A stretch of 64,000 nt of DNA from Perognathus longimembris pacificus (Eukaryota > Chordata > Mammalia > Rodentia > Heteromyidae). Below the pieces are notes generated by a model. It was given only the letters and a program-made list of their open reading frames with translations. It did not search any database and was not told the DNA's origin. Below are positions 34,311 through 46,457 of the stretch, piece by piece (within the stretch, counting starts at the first letter, position 1; every line of letters starts with the position of its first letter). The stretch lies in NCBI RefSeq assembly GCF_023159225.1, contig NC_063163.1:105431885-105495884 (forward strand), in the 5' to 3' direction. The position numbers and the translations under genes are program-made.

Positions 34311-36469
34311 TCCTATTAGTGCTATTCCTTTCTACCATGGGAACAAAGGGGAGACATCCTTCATGGAGGCTCATGATAAGGGTCACTTTCCATGTGAAAT
34401 TCTGATGAGTGGATGGCTTGAGTAACCCTGGCCACAAAACTCAAAATTTCACTTTCCAGGTTTTCTTTGGATTGAGCCCCACAGGAAGATAGTTCACTGC
34501 ATTATCTTGCTCATTGGCTGATACCCAGTCCCAAAGGCCACTTGGGTACACCTACACCTTGCTGAGAGATGTTCTAAGGACTGCAGTGAGCAAAGATTAA
34601 GTATCACCTGGAAGGACAGAGCATTCATCCTTGAGAGCACTAAACTTCTTTTCTTTCATCTACTTGTTAGTTTTATAAGATAATATGTACAGACTTTGCC
34701 TCCAAACTAAATTCCAGATTACTTTGTTTGAAAGTCTAGGCCCACAGGGTGCTCATTTCAGAATATAAAAATGGAAGAATCACTCTGGAAGTTCCCTTTG
34801 GTGTGTGGTGATAGGAAAGAAGATATTGGATTTGATCAACCAGAGCAATTAACTGAAAATTAACTGAGACAGAGTCTCACTGAAAACAGACTGCCAAGGG
34901 TTCAATTTTACCTCCTCCCTCTCTTAGGAAGGACTTTAAATGATTCCAAAAGACTGAATTTAGATGTAAAATACTTACATGTTATCAGAAAGTGGGCCAA
35001 GGCAGACAAAGTTATAGCCCCTGTAACTAGCACTGTTGGGGAGGGGGAGATGTCTGGAGACCAATCAGATCAAAGTAAGGGGAGGTGTTTCTGACCTGCT
35101 CAGATAGCCTGGGTTGAACTTCTAACCTCAGCCTGCCCAAGACATGAAAGTCATTGCAGCTGTTCCAAGGCCAGAGCCAAGTGCTAATGCTGAGTCCTGG
35201 GAGCAAGGGAAACTTTGTATCACGAATGCCACCTCCTTTTTCTAAACACTCATTAAACAGACCCATTCACTTAACCATCCATCTGTCACTCTGGAGACAG
35301 GGAGATCAAACAAATATTTATAAGAGCCTTGCTCTTACCTACAGGGAGTGTCCGTTGATACTTGGCTCTTTCCCCTCATCCCACTTCTGCTCCTCTTACT
35401 TACATGGATTTGCTTGACCAGAAGTTTTTTATACTTGATTCTCTGCCACCGGCCACAATAGGGAGATGCATTACTTACTAACACAAAAGGCCTTGTCACT
35501 AAGTCCATGCTCAGTTGCGCAAGCTACAGGCCACAACCTTACGGATGTTCATACAATTACAGATACATGGTAGAGAGACAGACAGAGATACAGAGGGCCA
35601 GATGCAGAAAAAACAGGAGAAACACAGAGAGAAGGAACAGAGACAGATGGACTCTGTGTTTTCTTTTTTCCTTGCTGGGGAATTGCTCTAGGTGGTGGAG
35701 GACCATGTTGATTTACCCTATTGAGGGGACAAGGAAATGCAACTCTTTCCCTCCATCTCTCCCCATTCTAGGCCTGAAAGGGTGTTCTTTTGAATCAGAG
35801 TCACATGAAGTCATCAAAAAACCTCCAGTTGATTGAAATGGAAATTAGAAGAAATTACAAGTTTGTAAGAGCTGAGGGCAGTTTTCATTTGGATGCTGGG
35901 CAGTGAGAAACAGGAAAAGTCCTGTTTAGGCAAAGGAAAGGAAAAGGGCTTGCATGAAGAGCACGGCAGTTCATTGCTCTGGGACTTCATTCCAAACCTG
36001 TATTTAACCTAAAGCATTTCACTCTGTCAGCTCCTCTGTCACTACAGGCTTTTCTCCCAACAGCCAAGGTCTCTGTCTATCTCTACATGTCGCTCACTAC
36101 TGAGTTGGGGATTAGTTGTGACATCCAGGGCAATCAGGGGAACAAGATACCCAAAAGAGCTAAGGATAGGGTGTTAAAGCTCAAAGAAATTCCTAAAAAT
36201 GCGCTCTACTTTCCTTACTCATTTTTACTGTTTTTAGAGCATTTGTAAGCCAAACCTATTAAAAAAATTGCTTCTATTCCTACTCAAGTCTTCAAACATA
36301 TGTTGGATTCCTGACTTTACCAGTGAAATTGCTGGGCCTTCGTTCTACTTAGCTCCCAAGGAAGACAAAGGCAAATGCTAATGGCTTGGTTTTGAGGTGT
36401 TCAGTTCTGCAAACCAGATATGAGTATTCTTGTCCCTGGTTGAAAATGAAATCCCTGGGGACCAATGTA
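34311..36469. other. Unannotated stretch
   Basis: About 2.1 kb without recognised repeats or genes. Purine-rich 35565-35650 inflates a 109-codon ORF that shows no other coding sign. Confidence 0.45.
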
Positions 36470-36600
36470 TCTTTGTATAGATTTGTTCCCTCACCTGTTT
36501 GTCCAACAAACATTTACTAATTGTCTTCTCTGGGCCAGGAACCAGTTCAAGCTAGAGTCTCCAGCTAGAGCCATAAATAAAATGAGGTTGTCTGCACCAT
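36470..36600 (-). repeat. L2 LINE fragment
   Basis: 'gtccaacaaacatttactaa', 'tctctgggccaggaacc' and 'gccataaataaaatgagg' match the reversed L2 3' end. Confidence 0.55.
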
Positions 36601-36804
36601 TTGTTTCATGCGTAGCTCACATTCACTTATTTTGCAGCTCAGTCTCCTTTTTCTCATTCCAGGCATCTTTGACAGATACTGCCTAGAATTTCTGGACAAA
36701 CTTTACTTCATAATCTACATTTTTAATGGGGAAGGTTTCATATCCAACCTTAATTTCAATGCACCTGTGTTCTACCAAGTTCCATACCCACTTGTTTATA
36801 CTAT

Positions 36805-36818
36805 CCCCCCCCCCCCCC
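36805..36818. repeat. C homopolymer
   Basis: Fourteen consecutive C followed by 'accc'. Confidence 0.9.
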
Positions 36819-37315
36819 ACCCAAGGGATTGTCTTGCCCTTCGTTGTTTCTTCAGTTACAAAGATAAGTGAAATGAAGCTCCAAGTCTGAAATCCCTGGT
36901 CATGCTCATGCTCCTTAATCCACTATGTTATGAATTATTTTATCTCTGATTAGTTTTTCTGGAATTATTATTTTATCTGGAAAGTAAGAAATTGTTTTCA
37001 GTCATTAAACTGTAAATACCCTGAGAGCAAGAACCATCAAGAAATCTTTCTTCAGAGAGGGGTGGGAGAATATCACGGACCCTCAGGCTTGGCAGGTGAT
37101 GCAGGAGGTCAAGCAGTGGCATTGGAGGTAACTACATTTTTTTGCAGAGGTTCTGGGTAGGGCAGTGGTTAGGTAAGATACATGGGGTGAATGCTAAGTT
37201 GCTTGGAGGCTTTTCCAGTGTTGTGATTCGATGACTTTTGTCATTCAGAGTAATACCTTCAGAAAGGTCTAGAAACCCCAAAGTAATCTCCACTGAAAGC
37301 TTTCATGGTACTTAT

Positions 37316-37431
37316 TTGGAAATCAGAATCTCACAGAGTTTTCCTGCCCGGGCTGGCTTTGAACAGTCATCCTCAGCTCTCATCCTCCAGAGTAGTGAGA
37401 ATTACAAGCCTGAGCCACCAGCACTGGGCTC
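37316..37431 (-). repeat. Partial 7SL-headed SINE, minus strand
   Basis: 'ttcctgcccgggctggcttt', 'catcctccagagtagtgaga' and 'gcctgagccaccagcactgg' form the reversed head. The tail module is missing. Confidence 0.75.
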
Positions 37432-37499
37432 ATATGGTTCCTTTTATTTGCCCTGGCATCTCTTATCATTAGGTTAAATCATTTCCAGGATTGCAAATC

Positions 37500-37765
37500 T
37501 TCTATCTGGCTCCAGAGGATTCAGGCTGTAATTCTTTGAGGATTCAACCCAAACACCATATCTTCTACAAAGCTTTTCCTAACCTTGTAAAGTCTACTGG
37601 TGCCTCTGCTCTCTGTTGTACTCTTTATCATAATGCACCTTAGCTTTCTATTCATTTATGTCCCCCTAGTGGACTGTAATCTCCTTGGTTTCCTTCTCTC
37701 TACTTCTCCAGAGCTAGACTATTTCCTGCATACAGAAGATGCTCAAAGTGTCCACTGAATTAGTA
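37500..37765 (+). repeat. L2 LINE 3' end
   Basis: 'caaagcttttcctaacctt', 'gtccccctagtggactgtaa' and 'ctccttggtttcc' match the L2 3' region. Confidence 0.65.
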
Positions 37766-39250
37766 TTTAAATAACTGAAACTTGATGTATGAGCAATCGG
37801 ATGCCAGAAATCATCAGTTCTACTCAATTTAAACCCAGATGGTTCCTATGGCCACCCTCCACTTGTACTGGAAGTCTTTTGAGGAAGGGGTGAGGACAGA
37901 AAGCAACAGAGAGAGACCCACAGACAGAGGGAGAGAATGAGAGATAAAGAAAAGGTGGAGGAAGAAGCCTGTCAATCTTCATGGGTCAAGATAAAATTTT
38001 CATGTTTTATTCACAATGGCTTTTGAGTACACAGGCTTCAGTTTATACTTCACTGGGTGGAGGATGGGGGTACAAATATCAGTGCAAAAATACAGATCAT
38101 CATATGAGGAAAGTGCAAGATTATAAACACTAATTTTTACAGCCCAGATTCCACACATGGGAAATGTGGGCAGCTTTCTGCATGGTATGGTTTTACCTGA
38201 GTTTTGTCAGCAATGGAGTGATTGTTTCAGTCTCTACAAAGAAAGCCACTCTTTTCCATCTAAGACTGTCTCCGTGATGAACACTGATGACTTGAAAAGA
38301 TGAATTCTCATCTCTAGAGAAAGGCATCTGGAAGCAATTTGCATAATTCAGAAAGACATATTTTGATGTCCAGAAATATTAGGGCTGAAGTACTAAAAGA
38401 AGGTAGACAAGGCTCCAGCATGAAACTCCATGTAGTATGAATGAGCACAAAGTTTCAGGTGTCCATTTGGGAAAAAAGAGACAAAGTGGATGACAATGAG
38501 ATGTCTACAGCTCAGTTTTATATTAGAACAGTGTCTTGCTTACCCCTAACATAGGCTCTTAATGTTAGGGTACATTTTATTTGGTATGCACAAGACATCA
38601 CAAAGTATCTTGCTTTTTTTCTTTCCTGTTTTCTTGTGAAGATGTGAAGCTCTCTTTCTTCAGGGTGTGTCTCACTGCCACAATGTGGAAGTGTCACATT
38701 CTGATGGCACCTTTGAAAACAAAGTGAAGCTTTGTGGCTACTCCTATCTTCTTCTATTCTGCTTGAAGTCAACAAAACTCAGAGACTCAATGTTATGCAG
38801 AGAAAGTTAGAGTCAAGGAGAAGAATATGTATTGGCTGAGATTATAAGCATAATGTGGTGACACGTTTTATTTTCCACAAGTATATGAGCAGCTCTGCTA
38901 AGCCTCATTCTGTGAAATGTTTTATGTCTTCTTCTTCCTTTGGCTGCCTTCTTTTGGAGGGAGTGTCTATGAAAATGTTTCCCTTTGGGGCAAAAATAAT
39001 GGTCAGATAGGATGCCATGTCCTTGTAATTAATGAAAACAAATAATCAAAGCAGGGCACTTGATAAAGAGAACATTCTTCCTGTGAGGACATCTGGGTTG
39101 ATTATCTTCATTGTTAGTTTTACTTAATCAAACGCAGTAGCTTCTGCTACATGTCTATTTGGTCATCTTATGCCAAACTCAAGCTGAGAATTCAAGGGAA
39201 ACATTTCCATCCAGCTGTTCACCTTATGGTCATTGTCACATCTGCAGATT
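37766..39250. other. Unannotated stretch
   Basis: About 1.5 kb without recognised elements. Confidence 0.45.
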
Positions 39251-39267
39251 TAAAAATGCTGGTCCCT

Positions 39268-39470
39268 GGGGCTGGGAATGTGGCTTAGTGGTAGAGTGTT
39301 TGCCTAGCATGCATGAAGCCCTGGGTTTGATTCCTCAGTACCACATAAACAGAAAAAGCCAAAAGTGGCACTGTGGCTCAAGTGGTAGAGTGCTAGCCTT
39401 GAGCAAAAAAGAAGCCAGGGACAGCGCTCAGGCCCTGAGTCCAAGCCCCAGGACTGGCAAAAAAGAAAAA
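39268..39470 (+). repeat. IDL-Geo dimeric SINE with target-site duplication
   Basis: Left monomer at 39268, right monomer from about 39362, A-rich tail. A 13-bp duplication 'aaaaatgctggtc' is at 39252-39264 and 39471-39483, with three extra bases before the SINE. It is closer to the older GTGGCTTAGTGGTAGAG-type ID than the youngest copies. Confidence 0.9.
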
Positions 39471-39679
39471 AAAAATGCTGGTCTCCATCTATCACTGATC
39501 TTTGAACAGAACCTACTAGAAAACCAAGAAATATTGCTTCTGAGAAAAGATAAACTCTAATGAGAAGAATGAACAGTGAGCCTTTTCTATCTTAAACTGG
39601 CCACAACACACTCCGATGAAAAGTTGAATAACTCTACCAAACAACAAAAACAAAAAAAAAAGTGAAAAATGCTTCCAGG

Positions 39680-39837
39680 TATGTAAGGTACTTTCATATG
39701 TATTTCCTCACTAGATTTTTCTAGTCTTGTCAGTGAGAGCTTCCCTCCATTTCAGAAGTGAGAAAACATGGGTCTGTAAAAGTGAAGTAGCTACGTGATA
39801 TTGAGGGGACTAAGTGGAGATCAAAACTTGAGAGCTC
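39680..39837 (-). repeat. MIR SINE, interrupted by IDL-Geo
   Basis: 'tatttcctcactagattttt', 'catttcagaagtgagaaaac' and 'gtagctacgtgatattg' follow reversed MIR order. The IDL-Geo at 39838 cuts it. Confidence 0.55.
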
Positions 39838-40045
39838 GGGGCTGGGGATATAGCCTAGTGGCAAGAGTGCCTGCCTCGGATACGCGAGGCCCTAGGTTCG
39901 ATTCCCCAGCACCACATATACAGAAAACGGCCAGAAGCAGCACTGTGGCTCAAGTGGCAGAGTGCTAGCCTTGAGCGGGAAGAAGCCAGGGACAGTGCTC
40001 AGGCCCTGAGTCCAAGGCCCAGGACTGGCCAAAAAAAAAAAAAAA
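39838..40045 (+). repeat. Young IDL-Geo SINE with 16-bp duplication
   Basis: Both monomers intact, with pure A-tail and perfect duplication 'caaaacttgagagctc' at 39822-39837 and 40046-40061. It differs from the copy at 42828 at about four positions over 195 bp, so both belong to a young subfamily marked by 'gcgggaagaagccaggg'. Confidence 0.95.
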
Positions 40046-40084
40046 CAAAACTTGAGAGCTCATTATAAACCTTAACTTTTACTT

Positions 40085-40190
40085 TCTTTTTTGTTTGTTC
40101 TTTTGTTTGTCTGGTACTAGGGATTACACCAAAGGCCCCGCACATGGAAGCCAAGTTTTCTCCCACTGAGAGGCATGCTCAGGCCCAGAT
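40085..40190 (-). repeat. Degenerate ID-like SINE, minus strand
   Basis: 'tctggtactagggattacac' followed by 'cactgagaggcatgctcagg' resembles a reversed old ID monomer. Confidence 0.45.
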
Positions 40191-41281
40191 TGTGTTTCTT
40201 TTAACTCTTACCAACAAGGGAGGCCAAGGTAGGTGGGTCATTGAAATATTTATCATGATTCACATTGGATCTCCAGACCAGGCAACAAACAAAACACAAA
40301 GAAAACAAGCAAACAACAACCAAAAAACACACTAATGATCAAACCATCCTCAAGCCAAACTATCCTGAAAAAACCCCACAAGAAATTGTATTTTTGTTAT
40401 AGGAAGCAAGTGTAGATGGAGACATGGTTGGTTTCACATCATGGTATTAATGAATACTGGACTCCCTTGATGGGCTTTCCCAGTTTCCTAGTGTCCCAAA
40501 GATCTGGGACACTAATTAATCAGATTCAAAGTCCAGGGGTTTATCTGTCCTTTATCACCACTTCTGCTGACTGCTGATTTAAAGATGTGAATCCACTCAA
40601 TTATCTAACAGTTAAGAAGAAGGAAATTTAGATTTCAGTGTCACAGAGATAGAAGCCCAAGACAATTCCTGAGTATGAGTGGCAGTGAATTAGACAGATA
40701 GCATCTTCCACTTGAGAAAGAATTTAAGGTCCAGTCTAATCTTCCTCCTCATACACAAATGCTTCCACAGCAGGCCTGACAAATAGTCCCCTGCTCTGAG
40801 CTTCAGGGCTGGGACTTTTACTACAATCTTTCCACTGTTGCTCAAAGGTCTCTTTGTTAGAATGCCTTGCATTATAGAATCAGATTCACCTTTCGGACCT
40901 AGTTCTGTTCTCAGAAGCCTGAAAGATTGTGGTTACATGTGCACTTGCTAATTTCTTAGTAATTTTTTCCATGTTCACTACTTGGTTTTGTAGATGTTTC
41001 TCCAGACAATCATTTGTTTGGATGCTATTATCCCCCTTCATTTTTTTGGTGAAATAGATCCTATTTTTCCTTATGTCCTCTGAGCTGATATTAAACGAAG
41101 TCTAATATTTTTATTGGTCATGAGTTTCACACTTCTAAGACCTGTGGGGTGGTGGTAATGGAGTTTACCAAATGAGAACTGGTTTCTTCATGTAATTTAC
41201 CTCAGAAGCCATGCTACCAAATGTACCTGGAACAGAAATCATTGTCAACATCACTCAATCGCCACCACCAGGAACAATTTT
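40191..41281. other. Unannotated stretch
   Basis: About 1.1 kb with an A/C-rich patch at 40285-40330. No gene or repeat recognised. Confidence 0.45.
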
Positions 41282-41485
41282 GTTTTTTTTTTGGCCAGTC
41301 CTGGGCCTTGGACTCAGGGCCTGAGCACCATCCCTGGCTTCTTCCCGCTCAAGGCTAGCACTCTGCCACCTGAGCCACAGCGCCACTTCTGGCCGTTTTC
41401 CATATATGTGGTGCTGGGGAATCGAGCTGAGAGCTTCATGTGTAGGAGGCAAGTATTCTTGCCACTAGGCCATATTCCCAGCCCC
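41282..41485 (-). repeat. IDL-Geo dimeric SINE, minus strand
   Basis: T-tail, 'ggccagtcctgggccttgga', 'ccacctgagccacagcgcca', 'ggtgctggggaatcgag', ending 'attcccagcccc'. I could not find a clear flanking duplication. Confidence 0.9.
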
Positions 41486-42083
41486 TCAGCAAGCTTTTTG
41501 TCCATCTAGTATTGTGTCTCATAAAATACCAAGAAAACAAAAGTAAGTTAGAGACTAGATTACCAGAGAGTTTAACAAATAGCTTCTGAAGGAGATGGAG
41601 TGACATTTACAAAGTTGGTAGAAGCCATCAATCAGTCAAAGCAACTTCTTAAAAAAAAATTGTGGCTGTGCTGTGCTTAACCAAGCCACACCTGTTTTTA
41701 GAAACCACGGAGAGCTCTGAGATAAACAGAGATGCCAGGTCTGACAGTTTCCAAGACAACCAGATACAGATCATCATCACACATGTAAGTGACAGAAAGA
41801 GGCACTGAGGACAAACAATAGGCCTGGTTTCTTCAGCTATGGAACAGGGGCATAGCAGGCAAAGCTGACTTTGTTTTGGGAGTCCTTCCATGGCAAGTCG
41901 CAACACCTAGCATTTGACTGTCCTGGGCTTGGGAAGCCTTGCTATTGAGACAATAATGAAGGATCCAGAGCCCATCCCTCCTTAGACCTCTCTGATCCAA
42001 TGTGGACTTCAAAATGGGTTTCTGGAGAAAATGAGATCAATATGCAGCTCCTCTCTCTGTTCCAGTTTTCTCACCCACAAAAA
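41486..42083. other. Unannotated stretch
   Basis: Unique sequence, nothing recognised. Confidence 0.45.
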
Positions 42084-42120
42084 TAAAGAAAGGAAGGAAG
42101 AAAGAAAGAGAGAAAGCAAG
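42084..42120. repeat. Purine (GAAA/GGAA)n tract
   Basis: 'aagaaaggaaggaagaaaga'-type purine repeat directly before a SINE. Confidence 0.85.
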
Positions 42121-42123
42121 CAA

Positions 42124-42326
42124 ACAGGATGCTGAGATCTGACAATTGCTGTTTAAAGCCAGCCTAGGCAAGAAAGTCAAAGAGACTTTTAGTTCCAACG
42201 AATCAGCAAAAAGCAAAACTAGAGTAGTGGTTCAAATAAAAGTGATAGAGAGCTAGTCTTGAGTAAAGGAGCTAAATGACAAAGGAACAGTGTGAAGGCC
42301 TTGAGTTGAAGTCTCAGTGCTGGGAT
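42124..42326 (+). repeat. 7SL-headed chimeric SINE (head truncated)
   Basis: 'gatgctgagatctgacaatt', 'aaagccagcctaggcaagaa', then a diverged tail module ending 'gagttgaagtctcagtgctg'. Followed by CA repeat. Confidence 0.75.
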
Positions 42327-42390
42327 CACACACAGACACACACACACACACAGACACACAGACACACACACACACACAGACACACACCCA
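42327..42390. repeat. CA microsatellite at SINE tail
   Basis: CA tract with periodic 'caga' interruptions. Confidence 0.95.
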
Positions 42391-42827
42391 CAACCAGAAC
42401 ATGCAAAGTGTTTATATGGGTAGAGGGCAAGAGACTTGGTGATAAGCCAGTGAACTGAATGTCTAGATACCTTATCTAGTTTAACTCCCTTGCGTTGGTA
42501 AGATTTTAGTTGAGAACCATTCTATGAGAAAAATATAAATGTCCTTCTTCCTGGGTATCTGATCTATCTAGACTATATTTCTATCTGTAAACAATATCAT
42601 CTTTTCTCATTTTGAGATTTCCAAATCTGCCACAAAATAAATCCATGATCATATTATATAGAATGTTTGTAGAAGTATAGAACAAATGATGAACTGGAGT
42701 AACTACTCAGCTATTGCTTTCAAATGATTACATTTTGAGTGGTTGATATCTCTGTCTTCTGTTTTTTAATCTTTAAATAATTGAAAGTAATTGTACAAAG
42801 GAGACATTATTTAAAAAACAATTTATG

Positions 42828-43044
42828 GGGCTGGGGATATAGCCTAGTGGCAAGAGTGCCTGCCTCGGATACACGAGGCCCTAGGTTCGATTCCCCAGCA
42901 CCACATATACAGAAAACGGCCAGAAGCGGCGCTGTGGCTCAAGTGGCAGAGTGCTAGCCTTGAGCGGGAAGAAGCCAGGGACAGTGCTCAGGCCCCGAGT
43001 CCAAGGCCCAGGACTGGCCAAAAAAAAAAAAAAAAAAAAAAAAA
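42828..43044 (+). repeat. Young IDL-Geo SINE with 15-bp duplication
   Basis: Intact dimer with a pure A-tail of more than 20 A. Duplication 'aaaaaacaatttatg' at 42813-42827 and 43039-43053. The long homogeneous tail and near-identity to the 39.8-kb copy indicate recent insertion. Confidence 0.95.
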
Positions 43045-43053
43045 CAATTTATG

Positions 43054-43762
43054 ACTACATGTCGATCAATGTCACAGCTTTCAACATTCTCACCCATAAT
43101 TCCTCTACCCATCCCTTCTCTTACTCTTCTTAATTGTAGGTTAGACATTGAATTCTTGATTGCATTTTCTCCATCTTCTCGTTTTCATTTCAATATTCCT
43201 TTCCCCTGGACTTTACTCTTTTCAGGTATCCACTTCCGTGTGTTTGTTTTGCTGAACTATGATTTTGAGTTTCCAAGGAATTACACAATTTGTAATTTCT
43301 CTTGAATCTACTGTATTTCCATTAATACATTTATATATACTTGCATACCACCAAATGTGTTTACTTCTAAGTTTATAAGCTAAATCTAGCTTCCACATAT
43401 AAGGAAAAATATACATCTTTTTTATCTTGGGGTCTTGCTAACTTCATTTAACATTTTTCCATACCTTTCCATTGCTTAACAAATGGCACAGTATCATTCT
43501 TTCTAATGATTGAGTAAAATTTCACTGTGTATAGAATACCATATTTTCTTGATCCATTTGTCCATTGAGGAGTACCTGGGCTGCATACTTTGGCTATGGT
43601 AAATAGTACTGTAATGAACATGATTTTACTGTATCTTGGTTTGTGATCTTTTGGACAAATACTGAGGAGTGGAATTACTGGAACATAGGATAGTTCTATA
43701 TTTAATTTTTTGAGGCGCCTCCATACTGCTTTCTACAGAGGTTGAACAAGCTCATATTTCTT
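43054..43762 (-). repeat. Old L1M 3' part
   Basis: 3' UTR-type 'taaatctagcttccacatat' is followed by reversed ORF2 C-terminal sequence ('ttgatccatttgtccattga', 'tactgaggagtggaattact'). Degenerate, no frame. It ends where the 54-bp insertion starts. Confidence 0.7.
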
Positions 43763-43816
43763 TTTTTTCCTCAAATTTTTATTATCAAACTGATGTACAG
43801 AGAGGTTAAGTATCAT
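43763..43816 (-). repeat. 54-bp L1 insertion with 17-bp duplication
   Basis: T-rich tail then 'ttattatcaaactgatgtac' and 'agagaggttaagtatcat', the last bases of an L1 3' end. The perfect duplication 'acaagctcatatttctt' is at 43746-43762 and 43817-43833. Confidence 0.9.
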
Positions 43817-44369
43817 ACAAGCTCATATTTCTTACTGCCTGGATTCTGAGCTCCTTGACTTCGTGGGTTCAACCTTATTCCTCACTGACATTCCTATTCT
43901 ATCTGATCTCCATTGTTCATACTCAAAAAGTAGTCCTTGAATTGAGTCATTGTACTTTGAAGAAGTGCATTGCTAAGATATTGCAGCTGGCCTAAAATCA
44001 TGTGACTTGGGAAATTAGAACATAGACTCTACAGATGTGCTAATATATGACATAAGGCACTTTGAAAAAGTAAAAAAGGAACATCAATGTTAATGACAAG
44101 TATTGGTTTATCAATCTTAATTATGCATCATCATCACGAAACTAATTTACAGGATCCAGCTGTACAGATAGGCACTAATAGTCCTGGTTATGGTAAGAAT
44201 TGTTCAGATGAGTGGGAGACAGACAACAGAATGTTCAGACCATTTCAGTGCTACTAAAATGGAATCAGCTTTCCATCAATGCATGTAGACATCCAAACAC
44301 ATTTCTACATAGTAGTCAAAACATATCCAAGAAAATAAAAAGAACAAAGAAAAAAACCAAGCCATATAA

Positions 44370-44625
44370 TATATATAGACACATATATGTATATATGTAT
44401 ATCCTGTGAGTTGATGTTTCTCTTCCCATATCATAACACACATTGCTCATCTAGACTTACCTATATACATTTGTGCTTTTTAAAAATGAACTCATATTAC
44501 TTGTGTCTTCTTGTAACTTGCTATTACAGTGGTCAGCGTAGCAATTATTTAAATATTCTTTATTTTTCATAGTAATTTATCATATCATTCTATGCATGAG
44601 TATTCCATTTTTTTAAACTAGTAAT
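44370..44625 (-). repeat. Possible old L1 fragment
   Basis: 'tatacatttgtgctttttaa', 'cttcttgtaacttgctatta' and 'catgagtattccattttttt' have the look of reversed L1M/HAL1 sequence, strongly diverged. Confidence 0.4.
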
Positions 44626-44749
44626 TATATCCCCTAGTAAGGACAGTGATGAAAACCCCTGGTTTTGTCCTTTCTCTCCACTGAGGACTTCCTGAAGAAA
44701 GACAGTACTCAGCAATGCTGAGGCCCAGTGCACTATCGAGATCATTTTC

Positions 44750-44950
44750 AGCCTCTTATGACCTTGGCAAGCATCTGAACCACTCTGTACCCCGATATCT
44801 TGCCCCAGTATTCTCAAAAGTGGATAATGGCAGCACTTAGCTCTTCGTGAATTGCTGTGAGGATTAAATTAGCAAATCCTCGAAAGTGATTGGAATAGAG
44901 CCCTTTCTGTATTGCCTGCTCTGGAAATGTTAACTGCTAGTATTGACATG
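44750..44950 (+). repeat. MIR SINE
   Basis: 'gcaagcatctgaaccactct', 'ctcaaaagtggataatggca' and core 'gaattgctgtgaggattaaa' follow MIR in order. Confidence 0.75.
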
Positions 44951-46212
44951 ATTCCTCAGTTCTGATGGGCTCTTGGCTGCACAGTGTGGTGTTGTGAAAG
45001 ATCGTCATGACAGACTTGATGCTGTTTCACTCTGCCAGTGAAAGTCTAAGAATATTTACTGAAAGCTGTAATTCTAAACCCTGAAGGGCCCCGAGGCATT
45101 AGCAAAGACTGTGGGAAATTGGTGGAGGACACCAGAGAGACATTGCTTTCACTTACACCATTATTGCTTCACCAGCCTTTTCCCACCCATCAGTGCAAAA
45201 CAAACCCACAGAATAATAAGAAACATGCACAGCAGTTGGGTCAAGAAAGCAGAGCAGAGCTGAAATCCACAACAGACCAGTTCATGCTCTTCAGCATGTA
45301 CTGTGAGTTCTGTAGCTTGCCAGGCTCCTCCCCTCCCTCTGTGACTAAATAAGAAGGCTGGAGGCGTGTGAACACATGTGCATGCACAATTCCCACAACC
45401 ACCCCTAGGAGAACCCACTTCTGAGCAAGGAGAGCTGGCATGAGAAGTCTCCTGACTCTGGGATCTGGATTAGGCACTGGTGTAGATACCTTTAATGCAG
45501 GGCCTGGAATGAAGTGTTACCTGGAGCTCAAAAAGGAGATGGGACAATGGATCAACTTAGATACCTACCCACCTACCTAGAGGCATATAATTTCTTTCTC
45601 AGCTCTCATACCATATTCCACATTAACCAGTATTTCCAGGTATGTTTAACAACATATTGTTCTTGAGTTGAGGGTGACCTTGGAAGATTAGCCACAGAGA
45701 AATCTGTAAATCATTGAAGTTCAAATCCCTTTTCTTAAGTGTTTGTCTTCTCTCTTCTCACCTGTATCTGGCTTCTTCCCTGATAATGAGACAAATTAAT
45801 GTTCATTTTCAGTCAGAGTGATTGCCAAAGTAGTCAGGCCTAAATGATTGGGAAGGGCCAAGATTTCCAGAAAGAAAAGAGACAATAGCCTGCCCTCTCA
45901 ACCCTAACCCGGAGTTCATCCAGGCACGTTTGCTCCTCTTAGTCAAGTTCCCACTTGAAAGTTAGAAATGAGAGTAGTCCCGTCACCATGGGGCATAGAG
46001 AACACAGGTCTTGGGTATGAGTTCTAACTCTGGACCTGGTGACCCCTGCTCTAGGCCAAGGAACCTCCTTAAGATTATCTTTAAGGTTGCTTTAAAGTTA
46101 GGGATATCTATGGCATCCACCAGAGACATTTATGGGGACAAGTGCTATCACAGATGCAGAAGCCACTGCTGCACACAAGAAAGTATAAAACAAATTTTAA
46201 GAGGTTTTCTTC
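44951..46212. other. Unannotated stretch
   Basis: About 1.3 kb. A weak MIR-like patch near 46005-46065 is not convincing. Otherwise nothing recognised. Confidence 0.45.
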
Positions 46213-46282
46213 CTGCTGGGCTCAGTGGCTCATGCCTGTGATTCAAGCTACTTGGGTGGCAGAGATTAAGAGGTTCAAGATT
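46213..46282 (+). repeat. 7SL-like SINE head, interrupted
   Basis: 'gctgggctcagtggctcatg' followed by 'cctgtgattcaagctacttg' is a 7SL-like head, cut at 46282 by the next insertion. Confidence 0.7.
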
Positions 46283-46457
46283 ATGGCCAGCCCCCAAATC
46301 CTTTCTTTAATTCCTGCCTACATTGGCTGCTGCTCTGCCTGGTCGCTGACTCCCAGCAGGCAAGGAGCTCTGCCACTCCTGTCTCCTTCTCCCATGCTCA
46401 TCTTTTACTTGTCTGATGACAATAAAGAGTTACCTGGAACCTAGGAAAAAAAAAAAA
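46283..46457 (+). mobile_element. Polyadenylated retrocopy of unknown transcript
   Basis: A 175-bp segment ends 'gacaataaagagttacctgg' then 'aacctagg' and a pure A-tail. The AATAAA lies about 20 bases before the tail. A perfect 15-bp duplication 'aagaggttcaagatt' flanks it at 46268-46282 and 46458-46472. I do not recognise the source. It could be the 3' end of a host mRNA, a non-coding RNA, or an LTR R region like that at 30860. It was copied after the surrounding SINE had inserted. Confidence 0.8.

Noticed and set aside
39838..39915. Possible tRNA gene
   Set aside because: The A and B boxes belong to the left monomer of a SINE; there is no cloverleaf with a proper acceptor stem and CCA-type end, and the same sequence recurs several times.
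42327..42390. Regular repeats as a CRISPR-like array
   Set aside because: Simple CA microsatellite with 'caga' interruptions in a mammalian genome; no spacers.
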